DNA from: Ruegeria sp. PrR005
GTDB taxonomy: Bacteria; Pseudomonadota; Alphaproteobacteria; Rhodobacterales; Rhodobacteraceae
Direction: 5' to 3'
NCBI RefSeq assembly: GCF_010500245.1
Contig: NZ_JAAGOX010000021.1
Coordinates: forward strand, 1 to 33,023
DNA: 33,023 bases
The notes below the pieces were generated by a model that saw only the letters and a list, made by a program, of their open reading frames with translations, had not been told where the DNA came from and did no database searches. Position 1 is the first letter of the stretch, and each line of letters starts with the position of its first letter. Of this stretch, positions 15,215-23,679 are shown piece by piece. The translations under genes were made by a program, and so were the position numbers.

Positions 15215-16060
15215 TCAGCCCAGTTCCATTGTGGCAATCGCCTGCAACCCCGGACCTGTCTGCGGGACCGTGCCGCGATACATCCGGGCCGTTGCAAAAG
15301 GCACGGTAAACCCGGCACCTTCCAGCGCGCGGCGCAGCGCCGTATTGGCCTCGGGCAAATCGACGATCAGCGGGCCATTCGGACGCTCAGCGGCGATATC
15401 GGCGATCAACTCCAGTGCTGTGGCAGTGCTCGGCGCGATGACGGGTCCGATCTTGGTTCCGTCGCGACAAGTCCGCCATGTGGCAAAGCCTATGATCTCG
15501 CCGTCCTTTTGCAACAGCCGCGTGGACCGCTCGGGCTGGTCTGGTGCCAGCCAGGCGTTCAGGAATGCCGGGCGGCTGAAACCACCGGCGGCGGCATCGA
15601 GTTCGATCAACCGTGGCATGTCCGCTGCATCCGCCGCTCGTACTTCAGGAGACCGGGCCGCCGGCCAAAACCCTTCGTGCCGCAGGCTGGCCCCGGTGCG
15701 CACAAAACCCGACTTGGCATAGTTCGCCTCTTGCGCTGCCACGCCATCGAGACCGACAGACCGCGCGCCCGCGTGGTCCAGCGCATGGATCCAGGTCGCC
15801 AGCCCGATCCCCTGCCCCCGCCAGTCGGGCCGGCAGAGGTAGAGGCCCAGAAAGGCGTTACCGGCATCGTGGTTAACCACCGAGATTGCCGCGACGGGTT
15901 CGTTGCCCACTCGGGCCAGAAAGAACCCCCGGTCATCGGCGGCATGGAAGGCGCGCGCGTCATCCAGCCCGGGGTTCCACCCCTCCTCTGCCGCCCAGTC
16001 AAGAACCATGTCCAGATCCGAGAGGCTCATCGGGGCGATTTCAAGTCCGGGCACGGCCAT
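15215..16060 (-). CDS. Two-domain GNAT acetyltransferase
   Basis: 281 residues. The N-terminal half is a typical GNAT domain: PVAAISVVNH and YLCRPDWRGQGIGLATWIHA contain the acetyl-CoA pyrophosphate-binding R/QxxGxG/A-type motif near residue 80. The C-terminal half (from about 140, RAADAADMPRLIELD) looks like a second, diverged GNAT-related domain, as in YitH-type proteins. The ATG is one base after the stop of the acyl-CoA ligase gene (TGACATG), so translation is coupled and the two are almost certainly co-transcribed. The acetyl acceptor is unknown. Confidence 0.86.
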   Translation of the reverse strand: MAVPGLEIAPMSLSDLDMVLDWAAEEGWNPGLDDARAFHAADDRGFFLARVGNEPVAAISVVNHDAGNAFLGLYLCRPDWRGQGIGLATWIHALDHAGARSVGLDGVAAQEANYAKSGFVRTGASLRHEGFWPAARSPEVRAADAADMPRLIELDAAAGGFSRPAFLNAWLAPDQPERSTRLLQKDGEIIGFATWRTCRDGTKIGPVIAPSTATALELIADIAAERPNGPLIVDLPEANTALRRALEGAGFTVPFATARMYRGTVPQTGPGLQAIATMELG

Positions 16061-16061
16061 G

Positions 16062-17690
16062 TCAGAGCGCCCGCGCCCGGTCGCGCAACATGAATTTCTG
16101 CACCTTGCCGGTCGAGGTTTTGGGCAACTCTCCGAACACGACCGTGCGCGGCGCCTTGAAATGCGCCATGTTCGACCGGCAAAAGGCGATGATCTCGGCC
16201 GCGTCGGCCTCGGCCCCCGGTTTCAGCTCGACAAAGGCACAAGGCGTCTCGCCCCATTTCTCGTCCGGCTTGGCGACAACCGCGGCCTCCATCACTGCCG
16301 GATGCTTGTAAAGCACGCCCTCTACCTCGACAGACGAGATGTTCTCGCCTCCCGAGATGATGATATCCTTGGACCGGTCCTTGAGCGCGATATAGCCATC
16401 GGGATGCATTACCCCCAGATCGCCCGAGGCGAACCAGCCGCCGCGAAACGCCTTGTCCGTGGCATCGGGGTTCTTGAGGTACCCTTTCATCACCACATTG
16501 CCCTGCATGAAGATCTCGCCCATGGTCTCGCCATCGGCGGGCACCGGTTCCAGCGTGTCGGGATCCGCGACCATCAGGCCGGACAGCGCCGCGTTCTTGA
16601 CCCCCTGGCGAACCTTCAATGCCGCCCTTTCGCTGGCAGGCTGCGCATCCCACGCTTCTTTCCAGGCGCAGACGACCGAGGGGCCATAGGTTTCGGTCAG
16701 ACCATAGACATGGGTCACCTCGACGCCCATCGCCTCCATCTTTTCGATCACGGCGGCGGGCGGCGGTGCGCCTGCGGTCATCACCTTGATCTGGTGATCG
16801 AAATCCTTGAGATGCCCGGGCGCATTGGCCAGCATGTTCAGCACGATGGGCGCGCCGCAGAAATGGGTCACCTTTTCCTCACGGAAAGCGCGATAGATCG
16901 GCTCGTCCCGCACGGCCCGCAGGCAGACGGACACACCGGCATTGGCCGCCATGGTCCAGGGGAAACACCAGCCGTTGCAATGAAACATCGGCAGGGTCCA
17001 CAGATAGACCGAGTGTTTCGGCATCCCCCAGTCGAGGATATTGGTATTCGCGTTCAGCGCCGCACCCCGGTGATGATAGACGACGCCCTTGGGGTTGCCG
17101 GTGGTGCCGGAGGTATAGTTCAGCGCGATCGCGTCCCATTCGTCATCCGGCAGCGACCAGGAGAACTCGGGGTCACCCTCGGCCAGCAGTTCCTCATAGG
17201 TTAGCGCGCCGAGCCGCTCGCCTCCTTCGAAACTGGCATCCTCGATGTCGATGACCAGCAGGTCGGGACGGTCGATCTGTGCCAATGCCTCGCGCACCAC
17301 GGTCGAAAATTCGGGATCCACGATCAGGGCCTTGGCCTCGGCATGGGTCAGGATGAAGGCGATGATCGGCGCATCAAGGCGCGTGTTGATCGCATTCAGC
17401 ACCGCGCCCACCATCGGCACACCGAAATGCGCCTCGTACATCTCGGGGATATTGGCGGCGATGATCGAAACGGTATCGCCCTTGCCGACCCCGCGCGCGG
17501 TCAGCGCCCCGGCCAGACGGCGACAGCGCGCATAGGTTTCCGCCCAGGTGTAGCGGCGCGGGCCGTAAACCACCGAAGGGTAATCCGGATAGATCGCCGC
17601 CGTACGCTCGATCATGCTCAACGGTGACAGCGGGGTGAAATTGGCACGTGTCCGGTCCAGATGCTGGTCATAGATGGTGCTGCCGGTCAT
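16062..17690 (-). CDS. dmdB: AMP-forming acyl-CoA ligase, DmdB-like (3-methylmercaptopropionyl-CoA ligase)
   Basis: 542 residues from the ATG at 17690, which has GGGAGG 7 bases upstream; a longer frame from 17783 has no such site. Adenylate-forming motifs are all present: YTSGTTGNPKGVVYHHRG (ATP loop), YGLTETYGP, GWFASGDLGVMHPDGYI, DRSKDIIISGGEN, and a catalytic lysine in the C-terminal GKVQKFMLRD. The N-terminus (SPLSMIERTAAIYPDYPSVV) and length fit DmdB, which activates 3-methylmercaptopropionate in DMSP demethylation. From memory, R. pomeroyi has a second DmdB next to its taurine genes. Medium-chain acyl-CoA synthetases are close relatives, so substrate assignment is moderate. It is separated from tauC by a hairpin. 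Confidence 0.88.
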   Translation of the reverse strand: MTGSTIYDQHLDRTRANFTPLSPLSMIERTAAIYPDYPSVVYGPRRYTWAETYARCRRLAGALTARGVGKGDTVSIIAANIPEMYEAHFGVPMVGAVLNAINTRLDAPIIAFILTHAEAKALIVDPEFSTVVREALAQIDRPDLLVIDIEDASFEGGERLGALTYEELLAEGDPEFSWSLPDDEWDAIALNYTSGTTGNPKGVVYHHRGAALNANTNILDWGMPKHSVYLWTLPMFHCNGWCFPWTMAANAGVSVCLRAVRDEPIYRAFREEKVTHFCGAPIVLNMLANAPGHLKDFDHQIKVMTAGAPPPAAVIEKMEAMGVEVTHVYGLTETYGPSVVCAWKEAWDAQPASERAALKVRQGVKNAALSGLMVADPDTLEPVPADGETMGEIFMQGNVVMKGYLKNPDATDKAFRGGWFASGDLGVMHPDGYIALKDRSKDIIISGGENISSVEVEGVLYKHPAVMEAAVVAKPDEKWGETPCAFVELKPGAEADAAEIIAFCRSNMAHFKAPRTVVFGELPKTSTGKVQKFMLRDRARAL

Positions 17691-17789
17691 GTCCTGTCCT
17701 CCCTGAGTGATGCCGTGCGCGCAGATGTGGCACAAACACGCCCGGCAAGGAAAGATCGTAATAACACGCTCCTGCCGCAACAATAGAAC

Positions 17790-17816
17790 CGGGGCCCCGC
17801 AGGGCCCCGATTTTTT
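17790..17816. terminator. Hairpin terminator after tauC
   Basis: A perfect 8-bp GC stem (CGGGGCCC 17790-17797, GGGCCCCG 17802-17809) with a CGCA loop is followed on the plus strand by A and six T. On the minus strand, the direction of tauC, the stem is followed by GGTTCTATT, a weaker U-tract. It most likely ends tauABC transcription before the acyl-CoA ligase gene. Confidence 0.7.
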
Positions 17817-17831
17817 CTTGCCGAAGGTGGA

Positions 17832-19106
17832 TCAGCCCTTGCTCTTCCAGGGAACCAGGACCCGCTCGGCCCAGCGCATCAGGATGTCGATGCCAAAGCC
17901 GATCACGCCGATCAGGATGATCCCCATGATCACGATATCGGTCAGCTGGAACTTGGACGCGACCATGATCATCATCCCGGCGCCCTTTTCCGCCGCCACC
18001 AGTTCGGCGGCAACCACGGTGCCCCAGCAGACCCCCATCGCCACCCGCGCGCCGGTGAAGATCTCGGGCAGCGAGTTCGGCACGATCACATGGCGCATGA
18101 TCTGCGCCTTGCTGGCGCCCAGCGAGTAAGCGGCGTGCACCTTCGAGATCCGGACCCCCGAGACGCCCGAACGGGCGGCGATGGCCATGATCCAGAGCGC
18201 AGCCAGGAACAGCAGGATGATCTTGCCCGTCTCTCCGATCCCCGCCCAGATGATGACCAGCGGGATCAGGGCCAGCGGCGGCACCGGGCGCATGAATTCG
18301 ACGATGGGGTCGAACCAGCCACGGAACCAGTCGCTCAACCCCATGGCATAGCCCAGCGGAATACCGACCAACGCGCCAAAGAAGAAACCGGCGATCACGC
18401 GGAACAGGGAGAAGCCCAGATGCTCCCACAAGGTGCTGTCGCGATAGCCCGATTTCGCAATCTCGCCCAGGCGGCTGACCACGGCTTCAGGCGGCGGCAG
18501 CCAGATCGGCTCCATCTGCAAGCCCGAGGGGGGCTGGAAACTGATCGCCCCCTTGTCGGTCAGCGAAAACTGGCCTGCGGCGGTCTTGATCGACTTGCCG
18601 ATCGAAATCGGCGTGCCGTCGATGGCGACGACCTTGGCGCCTTCCTTGCGATTGGTTTCGTCATTCTTATCAAAGATGATGGTGGTCGAGCGCGACGCGG
18701 TCATCGAGACTGCATCGTCCTTGGCAAAGCCGGGCCCCGGGTCCACTTCGAAGTCCTCGGTCTTTTCACCAAAGGCATAGACCTTGACATGAACGGTCGC
18801 GTCATCGCGAGCGCCATTGGCATCCTCGAGCGTGTAGACAAACGAGGTGTCGCCGACAAAAGGCGCAGGCGCGTGCAGGAAGGACGGCACGTATTTCGAC
18901 CCGGTAAACGCCCCCCAGATCAGGAAGATGGTGAGAACCGACACCACCGAGGCGATCCGGTTCGAGGTGACCGCGCTTTCATCGCCGAATGTCACGGTCT
19001 TGAGCGAGGTAAAATCATTGGTGGTCTTGCGCACGAAAAAGCGCACGGCCAGGAACGACCCGACAAAGATCGCCACATAGACCGCAAGGATAATCAGGCC
19101 AATCAT
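17832..19106 (-). CDS. tauC: Taurine ABC transporter permease with large extracytoplasmic insert
   Basis: 424 residues, compared with about 275 for E. coli TauC. The C-terminal 225 residues are an ordinary permease: WLPPPEAVVSRLGEIAKSG (about 202), several membrane segments, and the EAA loop (AAYSLGASKAQIMRHVIVPN) that contacts TauB. Before it come two membrane segments (about 1-25 and 51-68) and a soluble stretch of about 125 residues (75-200) that should face the periplasm. That stretch reads like a cadherin/Ig-like repeat: FVYTLEDANGARDDATVHVK, then AKDDAVSMTASRSTTI, then VVAIDGTPISIGKSIK. Its start overlaps the tauB stop by 4 bases (ATGA). It imports taurine with TauA and TauB. Confidence 0.92.
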   Translation of the reverse strand: MIGLIILAVYVAIFVGSFLAVRFFVRKTTNDFTSLKTVTFGDESAVTSNRIASVVSVLTIFLIWGAFTGSKYVPSFLHAPAPFVGDTSFVYTLEDANGARDDATVHVKVYAFGEKTEDFEVDPGPGFAKDDAVSMTASRSTTIIFDKNDETNRKEGAKVVAIDGTPISIGKSIKTAAGQFSLTDKGAISFQPPSGLQMEPIWLPPPEAVVSRLGEIAKSGYRDSTLWEHLGFSLFRVIAGFFFGALVGIPLGYAMGLSDWFRGWFDPIVEFMRPVPPLALIPLVIIWAGIGETGKIILLFLAALWIMAIAARSGVSGVRISKVHAAYSLGASKAQIMRHVIVPNSLPEIFTGARVAMGVCWGTVVAAELVAAEKGAGMMIMVASKFQLTDIVIMGIILIGVIGFGIDILMRWAERVLVPWKSKG

Positions 19107-19909
19107 TGTGCTGCCTCCGTGCGTCCCATGATTTCTTCTTCCATGTCCCAGATCATCGAGAGGATTTCCTCTCGCGTCTGGGAATAGCCTTCAGATTTCT
19201 TGACCTCGCGCAGATCCGCATTCACCCCCATATCGGCATAGGGCAGACGGTATTCCTTGTGGATGCGTCCGGGGCGCGGCGCCATGACCAGCAGGCGTTC
19301 ACCCAGCAACAGGGCCTCTTCGACCGAATGGGTGATCAGGATGATGGTCTTGCCGGTTTCCTTCCAGAGTTTCAGGACCAGGCCCTGCATCTTTTCGCGG
19401 GTCAGTGCATCCAGCGCACCCAGCGGCTCGTCCATCAGGATCACGTCGGGGTCGTTGGCCAGGCAACGGGCCAGCGCAACCCGCTGTTGCATGCCGCCAC
19501 TAAGCTCATAGATTGCCTTGTCCTTGAAGTCGCCAAGGCCCGTCACATCGAGCAGGTGGTCGACCTGGCTGCCGTATTGCGCCTCTCGCTGACCTTTCAT
19601 CCGCGGGCCGAAACTGACATTGTCGCGCACGTTCATCCATTCGAACAGCGCGCCTTGCTGGAACACCATGCCACGTTCCGCATCCGGCCCGTGCACCTTG
19701 TGGCCATTCATGGCGATATGGCCCTCGGTCGGTGCCAGGAACCCTGCCACGATGTTGAGAAGAGTGGTCTTGCCGCAGCCCGAAGGGCCCAGGACACTCA
19801 TCAACTCGCCCGCGTTCAGGTGCAGCGAGACGTTTTTCAGCGCCTGCACCGAGCTGCCATTTGGCAGATCAAAGCGCATGGATATGTTTTCGATAGACAG
19901 TCCCGACAT
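19103..19909 (-). CDS. tauB: Taurine ABC transporter ATP-binding protein
   Basis: 268 residues from the ATG at 19909, preceded by AGGAAAGG; an in-frame ATG at 19993 would run into the hairpin after tauA. It has Walker A GPSGCGKTT (residues 41-49), Q-loop VFQQGALFEW, signature LSGGMQQRVALARCLA, Walker B VILMDEPLGALD and the H-loop ITHSVEEA. This is the nitrate/sulfonate/taurine (SsuB/TauB) type of ATPase. A C-terminal extension (TREEILSMIWDMEEEIM) is typical of roseobacter TauB-like proteins as I remember them. It energises taurine import and overlaps tauC by 4 bases. Confidence 0.94.
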   Translation of the reverse strand: MSGLSIENISMRFDLPNGSSVQALKNVSLHLNAGELMSVLGPSGCGKTTLLNIVAGFLAPTEGHIAMNGHKVHGPDAERGMVFQQGALFEWMNVRDNVSFGPRMKGQREAQYGSQVDHLLDVTGLGDFKDKAIYELSGGMQQRVALARCLANDPDVILMDEPLGALDALTREKMQGLVLKLWKETGKTIILITHSVEEALLLGERLLVMAPRPGRIHKEYRLPYADMGVNADLREVKKSEGYSQTREEILSMIWDMEEEIMGRTEAAQ

Positions 19910-19948
19910 GGTCCGCCTTTCCTGTTGGAGATATCTACAGGGGTATCC

Positions 19949-20006
19949 TGTCGCCGCTATCGGGCGACATGCCGATGACAGGCGGCGGAACACTCCGCCG
20001 CCTGTC
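19949..20006 (-). other. Strong stem-loops between tauA and tauB
   Basis: A perfect 13-bp stem (GACAGGCGGCGGA 19977-19989, TCCGCCGCCTGTC 19994-20006) with a 4-base loop begins 12 bases after the tauA stop. A second stem (TGTCGCC 19949-19955, GGCGACA 19963-19969) follows. There is no T-tract. Such hairpins after binding-protein genes usually protect the upstream mRNA and lower expression of the membrane components. Confidence 0.7.
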
Positions 20007-20017
20007 GTCCGGTTGGC

Positions 20018-21028
20018 TTACATGCTGCCTGCCGCGGCCAGCGGCCCGGTGTTCACGGCGTTCTCATAGGTATCCAGCGCGCTGTCGATGCTACCTGCCT
20101 CGACGAAGACATCCGCCACACCCTTCATGAAGGTCTGCGCATTGCCGCCCAGCCAGGCGCCGCTCAGTTGCTGCTCGATCGTCGGGAACTTGAAGGTCGC
20201 GATGGTCGAGGCGGTGGCCTCTTCATCCATACCCGCATCCTTGGCGATCAGCGGCAGCATCTCGGCATGGTTGGCCTCGTCCGCCCACATGGCGTTGGCA
20301 TCCGCCGTCACCTTGAGAAACTTGGCAACCAGTTCGCTGTTTTCCGCGACCCAGCCCGCCGGGCCCGATGTCACATCGAACACCAGAATACCCAGCTCGG
20401 TCTTTTCGTCACCGGTCAGCAGCACGTTGCCATGCTCCAAGGCACGGCGCAGCGAGCCGCCCCAGCCGCAGAACATATCGACAGCGCCCTGGGCGATGGC
20501 CGCCGCACCATCGGGCGGATCCATGTCGACGACATCCATGCTGGCCACATCGACGCCGAAATGGTTCATCTGCTTGAGAAAGCCGTAATGCGCTGCGGTT
20601 CCCAGCGGCACGGCGACTTTCTTGCCAGCCAGTTCGCCGGCATTGTCCTTGTCGATCTCCAGTTCCGAACGCACGACGCAGTTGTCGTTATCGGCATACG
20701 ACACGGCCACGTCGAGGATTTGCAGATCCTGTCCGGCGCTGGTCGCGACCACAAAGGGTGGAACGCCCTGGCTGACCGACAGGTGCACATCGCCCGACGC
20801 CATGGCCGCCGACATCTTCACACCGCTTTCGAAGCTGACCCAGTTGACCTTGACGCCCAGTGCCTCGTCATAGGTTCCCTTCTGCTTGGCATATTCAAAC
20901 GGCATCGGCCATTCGAGGAAATACGCCACGGTGATCTCGCCGTCAGCTGCGGTGGCCAACGTCGGAAACGCTGCGGCCATCATCGCCAGCCCGGCGGCGG
21001 CACCCAGAAACTTTGTCTTTCCTGTCAT
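20018..21028 (-). CDS. tauA: Taurine-binding periplasmic protein
   Basis: 336 residues with a clear signal peptide (MTGKTKFLGAAAGLAMMAAA, cleavage likely after the ATAA near residue 28). The mature protein begins GEITVAYFLEWPMPFEYAKQ, the pattern of the TauA/SsuA-type solute-binding family. ASGDVHLSVSQGVPPFVVA and GKKVAVPLGTAAHYGFLK are further conserved blocks. It captures taurine in the periplasm and delivers it to TauBC. The assignment to taurine is supported by the divergent tpa gene. GGGAGAAG precedes the ATG. It is first in tauABC, and a strong hairpin follows, which should give an excess of binding protein. Confidence 0.94.
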   Translation of the reverse strand: MTGKTKFLGAAAGLAMMAAAFPTLATAADGEITVAYFLEWPMPFEYAKQKGTYDEALGVKVNWVSFESGVKMSAAMASGDVHLSVSQGVPPFVVATSAGQDLQILDVAVSYADNDNCVVRSELEIDKDNAGELAGKKVAVPLGTAAHYGFLKQMNHFGVDVASMDVVDMDPPDGAAAIAQGAVDMFCGWGGSLRRALEHGNVLLTGDEKTELGILVFDVTSGPAGWVAENSELVAKFLKVTADANAMWADEANHAEMLPLIAKDAGMDEEATASTIATFKFPTIEQQLSGAWLGGNAQTFMKGVADVFVEAGSIDSALDTYENAVNTGPLAAAGSM

Positions 21029-21420
21029 TCTATCTTCTCCCTGTTGCCGCGTGTTGCGGCGATCAAAGGTTCAGGACGGTTTGCCGTCTCTTATCGGCCG
21101 AGGGATTTCCCCGGCGTGCAATGATCCGAATGGAAAACCCGCATCCGATCAACGAATTTTTCGGAAGGTATGCCTGAGTCACGGCTTTTGAATATCCGGA
21201 TTTTGACTTTCGAAATTGAGAAACCTCTAGTGTTTTCTTAACGTTGCCCAAAGTCGTGCGACGGTTTACGTTGGGAAAGCGTCACTTTCTGGATATATGG
21301 GACGTAAAATTCTGGCCCTATCGGTCGCCTATGAATTGACGTCTCTGGACTCTGAAGCCCACCTCGGGTTCTTCTGTCGTATCCCACTGCGGAACCGCAC
21401 ATCAAAAAAGAGGGCACGTC
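21029..21420. promoter_or_regulatory. 392-base divergent region between tauA and tpa
   Basis: I see no gene. A possible tpa promoter is TTGACT 21203-21208 and TCTAGT 21226-21231 with a 17-base spacer. Two palindromes lie at it: AATATCCGGATTTT (21191-21204, perfect in the central 8 bases) and TTTCGAAA (21208-21215). These are candidate operators for the nearby TetR-type regulator. The implied tpa leader is long (about 180 bases). The tauA promoter should lie in 21050-21190 on the minus strand, but I found no clear match. Confidence 0.4.
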
Positions 21421-22818
21421 ATGGACGGCACGTTCAACGAAAACGATCTGAGTCGCGTGGTCGAAGCCGACCGCGCCCATATCTGGCATCACCTGATTCA
21501 GCACAAACCCTTTGAAACCAACGACCCCCGCATCATCGTCGAAGGCAAGGGCATGCGGGTCTGGGATCAGAAGGGCAAGGAACATCTCGACGCCGTTTCG
21601 GGCGGGGTCTGGACCGTCAACGTGGGCTATGGGCGTGAGTCCATCTGCAAGGCGGTTTATGACCAGTTGATGAAACTGTGCTACTTCGCCAATTCCGCTG
21701 GGTCGATCCCCGGCGCACTGTATGCCGAGAAGCTGATTTCCAAGATGCCGGGGATGAGCCGGGTCTATTACACCAACTCGGGTTCCGAAGCGAACGAGAA
21801 GGCGTTCAAGATGGTGCGCCAGATCGCGCACAAGAAATACGGCGGCAAGAAGACAAAGATCCTCTATCGCGACCGCGACTATCACGGCTCGACGCTGGCG
21901 GCGATGTCGGCGGGTGGCCAGGACGAGCGCAACGCGCAATACGGCCCCTTTGCGCCGGATTTCGTAAAGGTTCCCCACTGCATGGAATACCGCAAGGAAG
22001 AGCTGGGCCTGGGTCATCTGTCGGGCGCCGAGTTCGGTCGTGCCGCCGCCGACCTGATCGAAGAGGTGATCCTGCGTGAGGGTCCCGAGACCGTCGGCGC
22101 ACTCTGTCTTGAGCCGGTGACCGCCGGTGGCGGCGTCATCACCCCGCCCGAGGGGTATTGGGAGCGGGTGCAGGAGATCTGCAAGAAATACGACGTGCTG
22201 CTGCATATCGACGAGGTCGTCTGTGGCATAGGCCGCACCGGCACATGGTTTGGCTATCAGCAATACGGCATCAAGCCCGACTTCGTGACCATGGCCAAGG
22301 GCGTCGCCTCGGGCTATGCGGCCATCGCCTGCATGGTGACCACTGAAGAGGTCTTTGAGCTGTTCAAGGACAACAGCGACGATCCGCTGAACTATTTCCG
22401 GGATATCTCGACCTTTGGCGGCTGCACCGCCGGTCCCGCTGCGGCGCTGGAAAACATGCGCATCATCGAGGACGAGAACCTGCTGGGTAACTGCACTGCC
22501 ATGGGCGAGCGGATGCTGGGCAACCTGCATGCGCTGATGGAAAAGCACGCGGTGATCGGCGATGTGCGCGGCAAAGGCCTGTTCCTGGGTGCCGAACTGG
22601 TGGCCAATCGCGAGACCAAGGAGCCGGTGACCGAGAAACAGGCGCAGGCCGTGGTGGCCGACTGCATGGCGCAGGGCGTGATCATCGGGGTGACCAACCG
22701 CTCGATCCCCGGGCGCAACAACACGCTGTGTTTCTCGCCCGCGTTGATTGCCACCGCCGAGGATATCGACGCCATCACCAATGCCGTCGACGCCGCGCTG
22801 ACCCGCGTATTTAGCTAA
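21421..22818 (+). CDS. tpa: Taurine-pyruvate aminotransferase
   Basis: 465 residues, a class III PLP aminotransferase. It moves the amino group of taurine to pyruvate, giving sulfoacetaldehyde and alanine. Key features are YTNSGSEANEKAFKMVR (phosphate-binding region, about residue 119), HIDEVVCGIGRTGTWFGYQ with the PLP-ring aspartate, and the Schiff-base lysine in TMAKGVASGYAAI (about 295). The start MDGTFNENDLSRVVEADRAH resembles Tpa of taurine-degrading bacteria, and the divergent tauABC supports taurine over other omega-amino acids. GAGGG precedes the ATG. Sulfoacetaldehyde acetyltransferase (Xsc) is not in the window. A strong terminator follows. Confidence 0.95.
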   Translation: MDGTFNENDLSRVVEADRAHIWHHLIQHKPFETNDPRIIVEGKGMRVWDQKGKEHLDAVSGGVWTVNVGYGRESICKAVYDQLMKLCYFANSAGSIPGALYAEKLISKMPGMSRVYYTNSGSEANEKAFKMVRQIAHKKYGGKKTKILYRDRDYHGSTLAAMSAGGQDERNAQYGPFAPDFVKVPHCMEYRKEELGLGHLSGAEFGRAAADLIEEVILREGPETVGALCLEPVTAGGGVITPPEGYWERVQEICKKYDVLLHIDEVVCGIGRTGTWFGYQQYGIKPDFVTMAKGVASGYAAIACMVTTEEVFELFKDNSDDPLNYFRDISTFGGCTAGPAAALENMRIIEDENLLGNCTAMGERMLGNLHALMEKHAVIGDVRGKGLFLGAELVANRETKEPVTEKQAQAVVADCMAQGVIIGVTNRSIPGRNNTLCFSPALIATAEDIDAITNAVDAALTRVFS

Positions 22819-22870
22819 AACGGCTTTCCCCGGTGTTTGCCCCGTGCAACCCGGAAGGTGTTTCAGGAAA

Positions 22871-22895
22871 CCGGCGCGCCCCCGCGCCGGTTTTT
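22871..22895 (+). terminator. Rho-independent terminator after tpa
   Basis: A perfect 8-bp GC stem (CCGGCGCG 22871-22878, CGCGCCGG 22883-22890) with a 4-base loop is followed by five T. It begins 52 bases after the tpa stop and separates tpa from the regulator gene. Confidence 0.9.
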
Positions 22896-22924
22896 CCGTA
22901 TCAGCCTTGGCTTCATTTGCGGGC

Positions 22925-22971
22925 TTGCCCAATTTCTGCCCACGTCATGTCGACCGCCCCTGCTTGGGCAA
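22925..22971. promoter_or_regulatory. Inverted repeat before the TetR-type gene
   Basis: TTGCCCAA at 22925-22932 and TTGGGCAA at 22964-22971 are perfect complements 31 bases apart, about 60 bases before the regulator start. This could be an autoregulatory site or a leader fold. Evidence is limited to the symmetry. Confidence 0.3.
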
Positions 22972-23030
22972 AGCATACGGACCGATTGGAAAGACTTGAA
23001 ACCCACCCGTTTTCACTACATTTGAGCGAT

Positions 23031-23642
23031 ATGAACGAAATGCCCGCGAAACTGAGAGAGCGCGCTGACCGCAAATCAGCCAAGCGTTTGGAAAAAAAGC
23101 GTCAGATCGCCGAGTCTGCGATCGAGGCGCTAAAGGAATTGGGTTACGCCAATACCTCTCTGCGCGACATTGCCGACAAAAGCGACCTGTCGCTGGGCAT
23201 GCTTCACTACTATTTCGAAGACAAGACCGACCTGATCATCCACTGCGTGGCGATCTACAAGGAGGGTTTCGTCGAAAACATCATTCGCGCATTGGACAAT
23301 GCGGAAGGCCGCGAAGCGGTCATCGACAACTTCTCCGAGGCGCTGGTGGTGTCGATCATCGATGACGAAATGACCCATCGGCTGTGGTACGATATACGAA
23401 CCCAGGCCATGTTCGACGAGGCTTTCAGGCCCGCGGTTGCTTCGATCGAAGGCAAGTTGATCAACATAGTACGGCAGGCGTTCAAAAAAGCCGGACACCC
23501 CGTGCCTGAAAATGTCGATTTGTACTATGCGCTTTTGGACGGCGCTTTCCGCTACCTGATGCAGGGACAGATCGGGGCCGACCGGAAATCGCGCGAAGAA
23601 CTGTTGCAAACCTTCCGTGGATTGCTGGCGCAGTTTCTCTGA
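23031..23642 (+). CDS. TetR/BetI-type transcriptional regulator
   Basis: 203 residues from the ATG at 23031; another ATG at 23040 is possible, and the much longer open frame from 22833 runs through the terminator region and is not credible. A basic N-terminus (KSAKRLEKKRQIAESAIEAL) leads into the TetR helix-turn-helix (NTSLRDIADKSDLSLGMLHY, residues 41-60, then YFEDKTDLI). The C-terminal ligand domain resembles the BetI type. It follows tpa on the same strand after a terminator, so control of the taurine genes is plausible. Many related bacteria instead use TauR, a MocR/GntR-type activator, which is absent here. The ligand is unknown. Confidence 0.9.
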   Translation: MNEMPAKLRERADRKSAKRLEKKRQIAESAIEALKELGYANTSLRDIADKSDLSLGMLHYYFEDKTDLIIHCVAIYKEGFVENIIRALDNAEGREAVIDNFSEALVVSIIDDEMTHRLWYDIRTQAMFDEAFRPAVASIEGKLINIVRQAFKKAGHPVPENVDLYYALLDGAFRYLMQGQIGADRKSREELLQTFRGLLAQFL

Positions 23643-23679
23643 TTTACCTTTTTCGCTTAGAATGGTTGCCTGAGACCGT

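Noticed and set aside
18090-19187. Plus-strand open frame of 365 codons opposite tauC
   Set aside because: It is an antisense shadow. The minus strand has permease motifs and a 4-base overlap with tauB.
22833-23030. 66-residue N-terminal extension of the TetR-type regulator
   Set aside because: It runs across the tpa terminator, is not TetR-like and is longer than the family. ATG 23031 gives a normal length.
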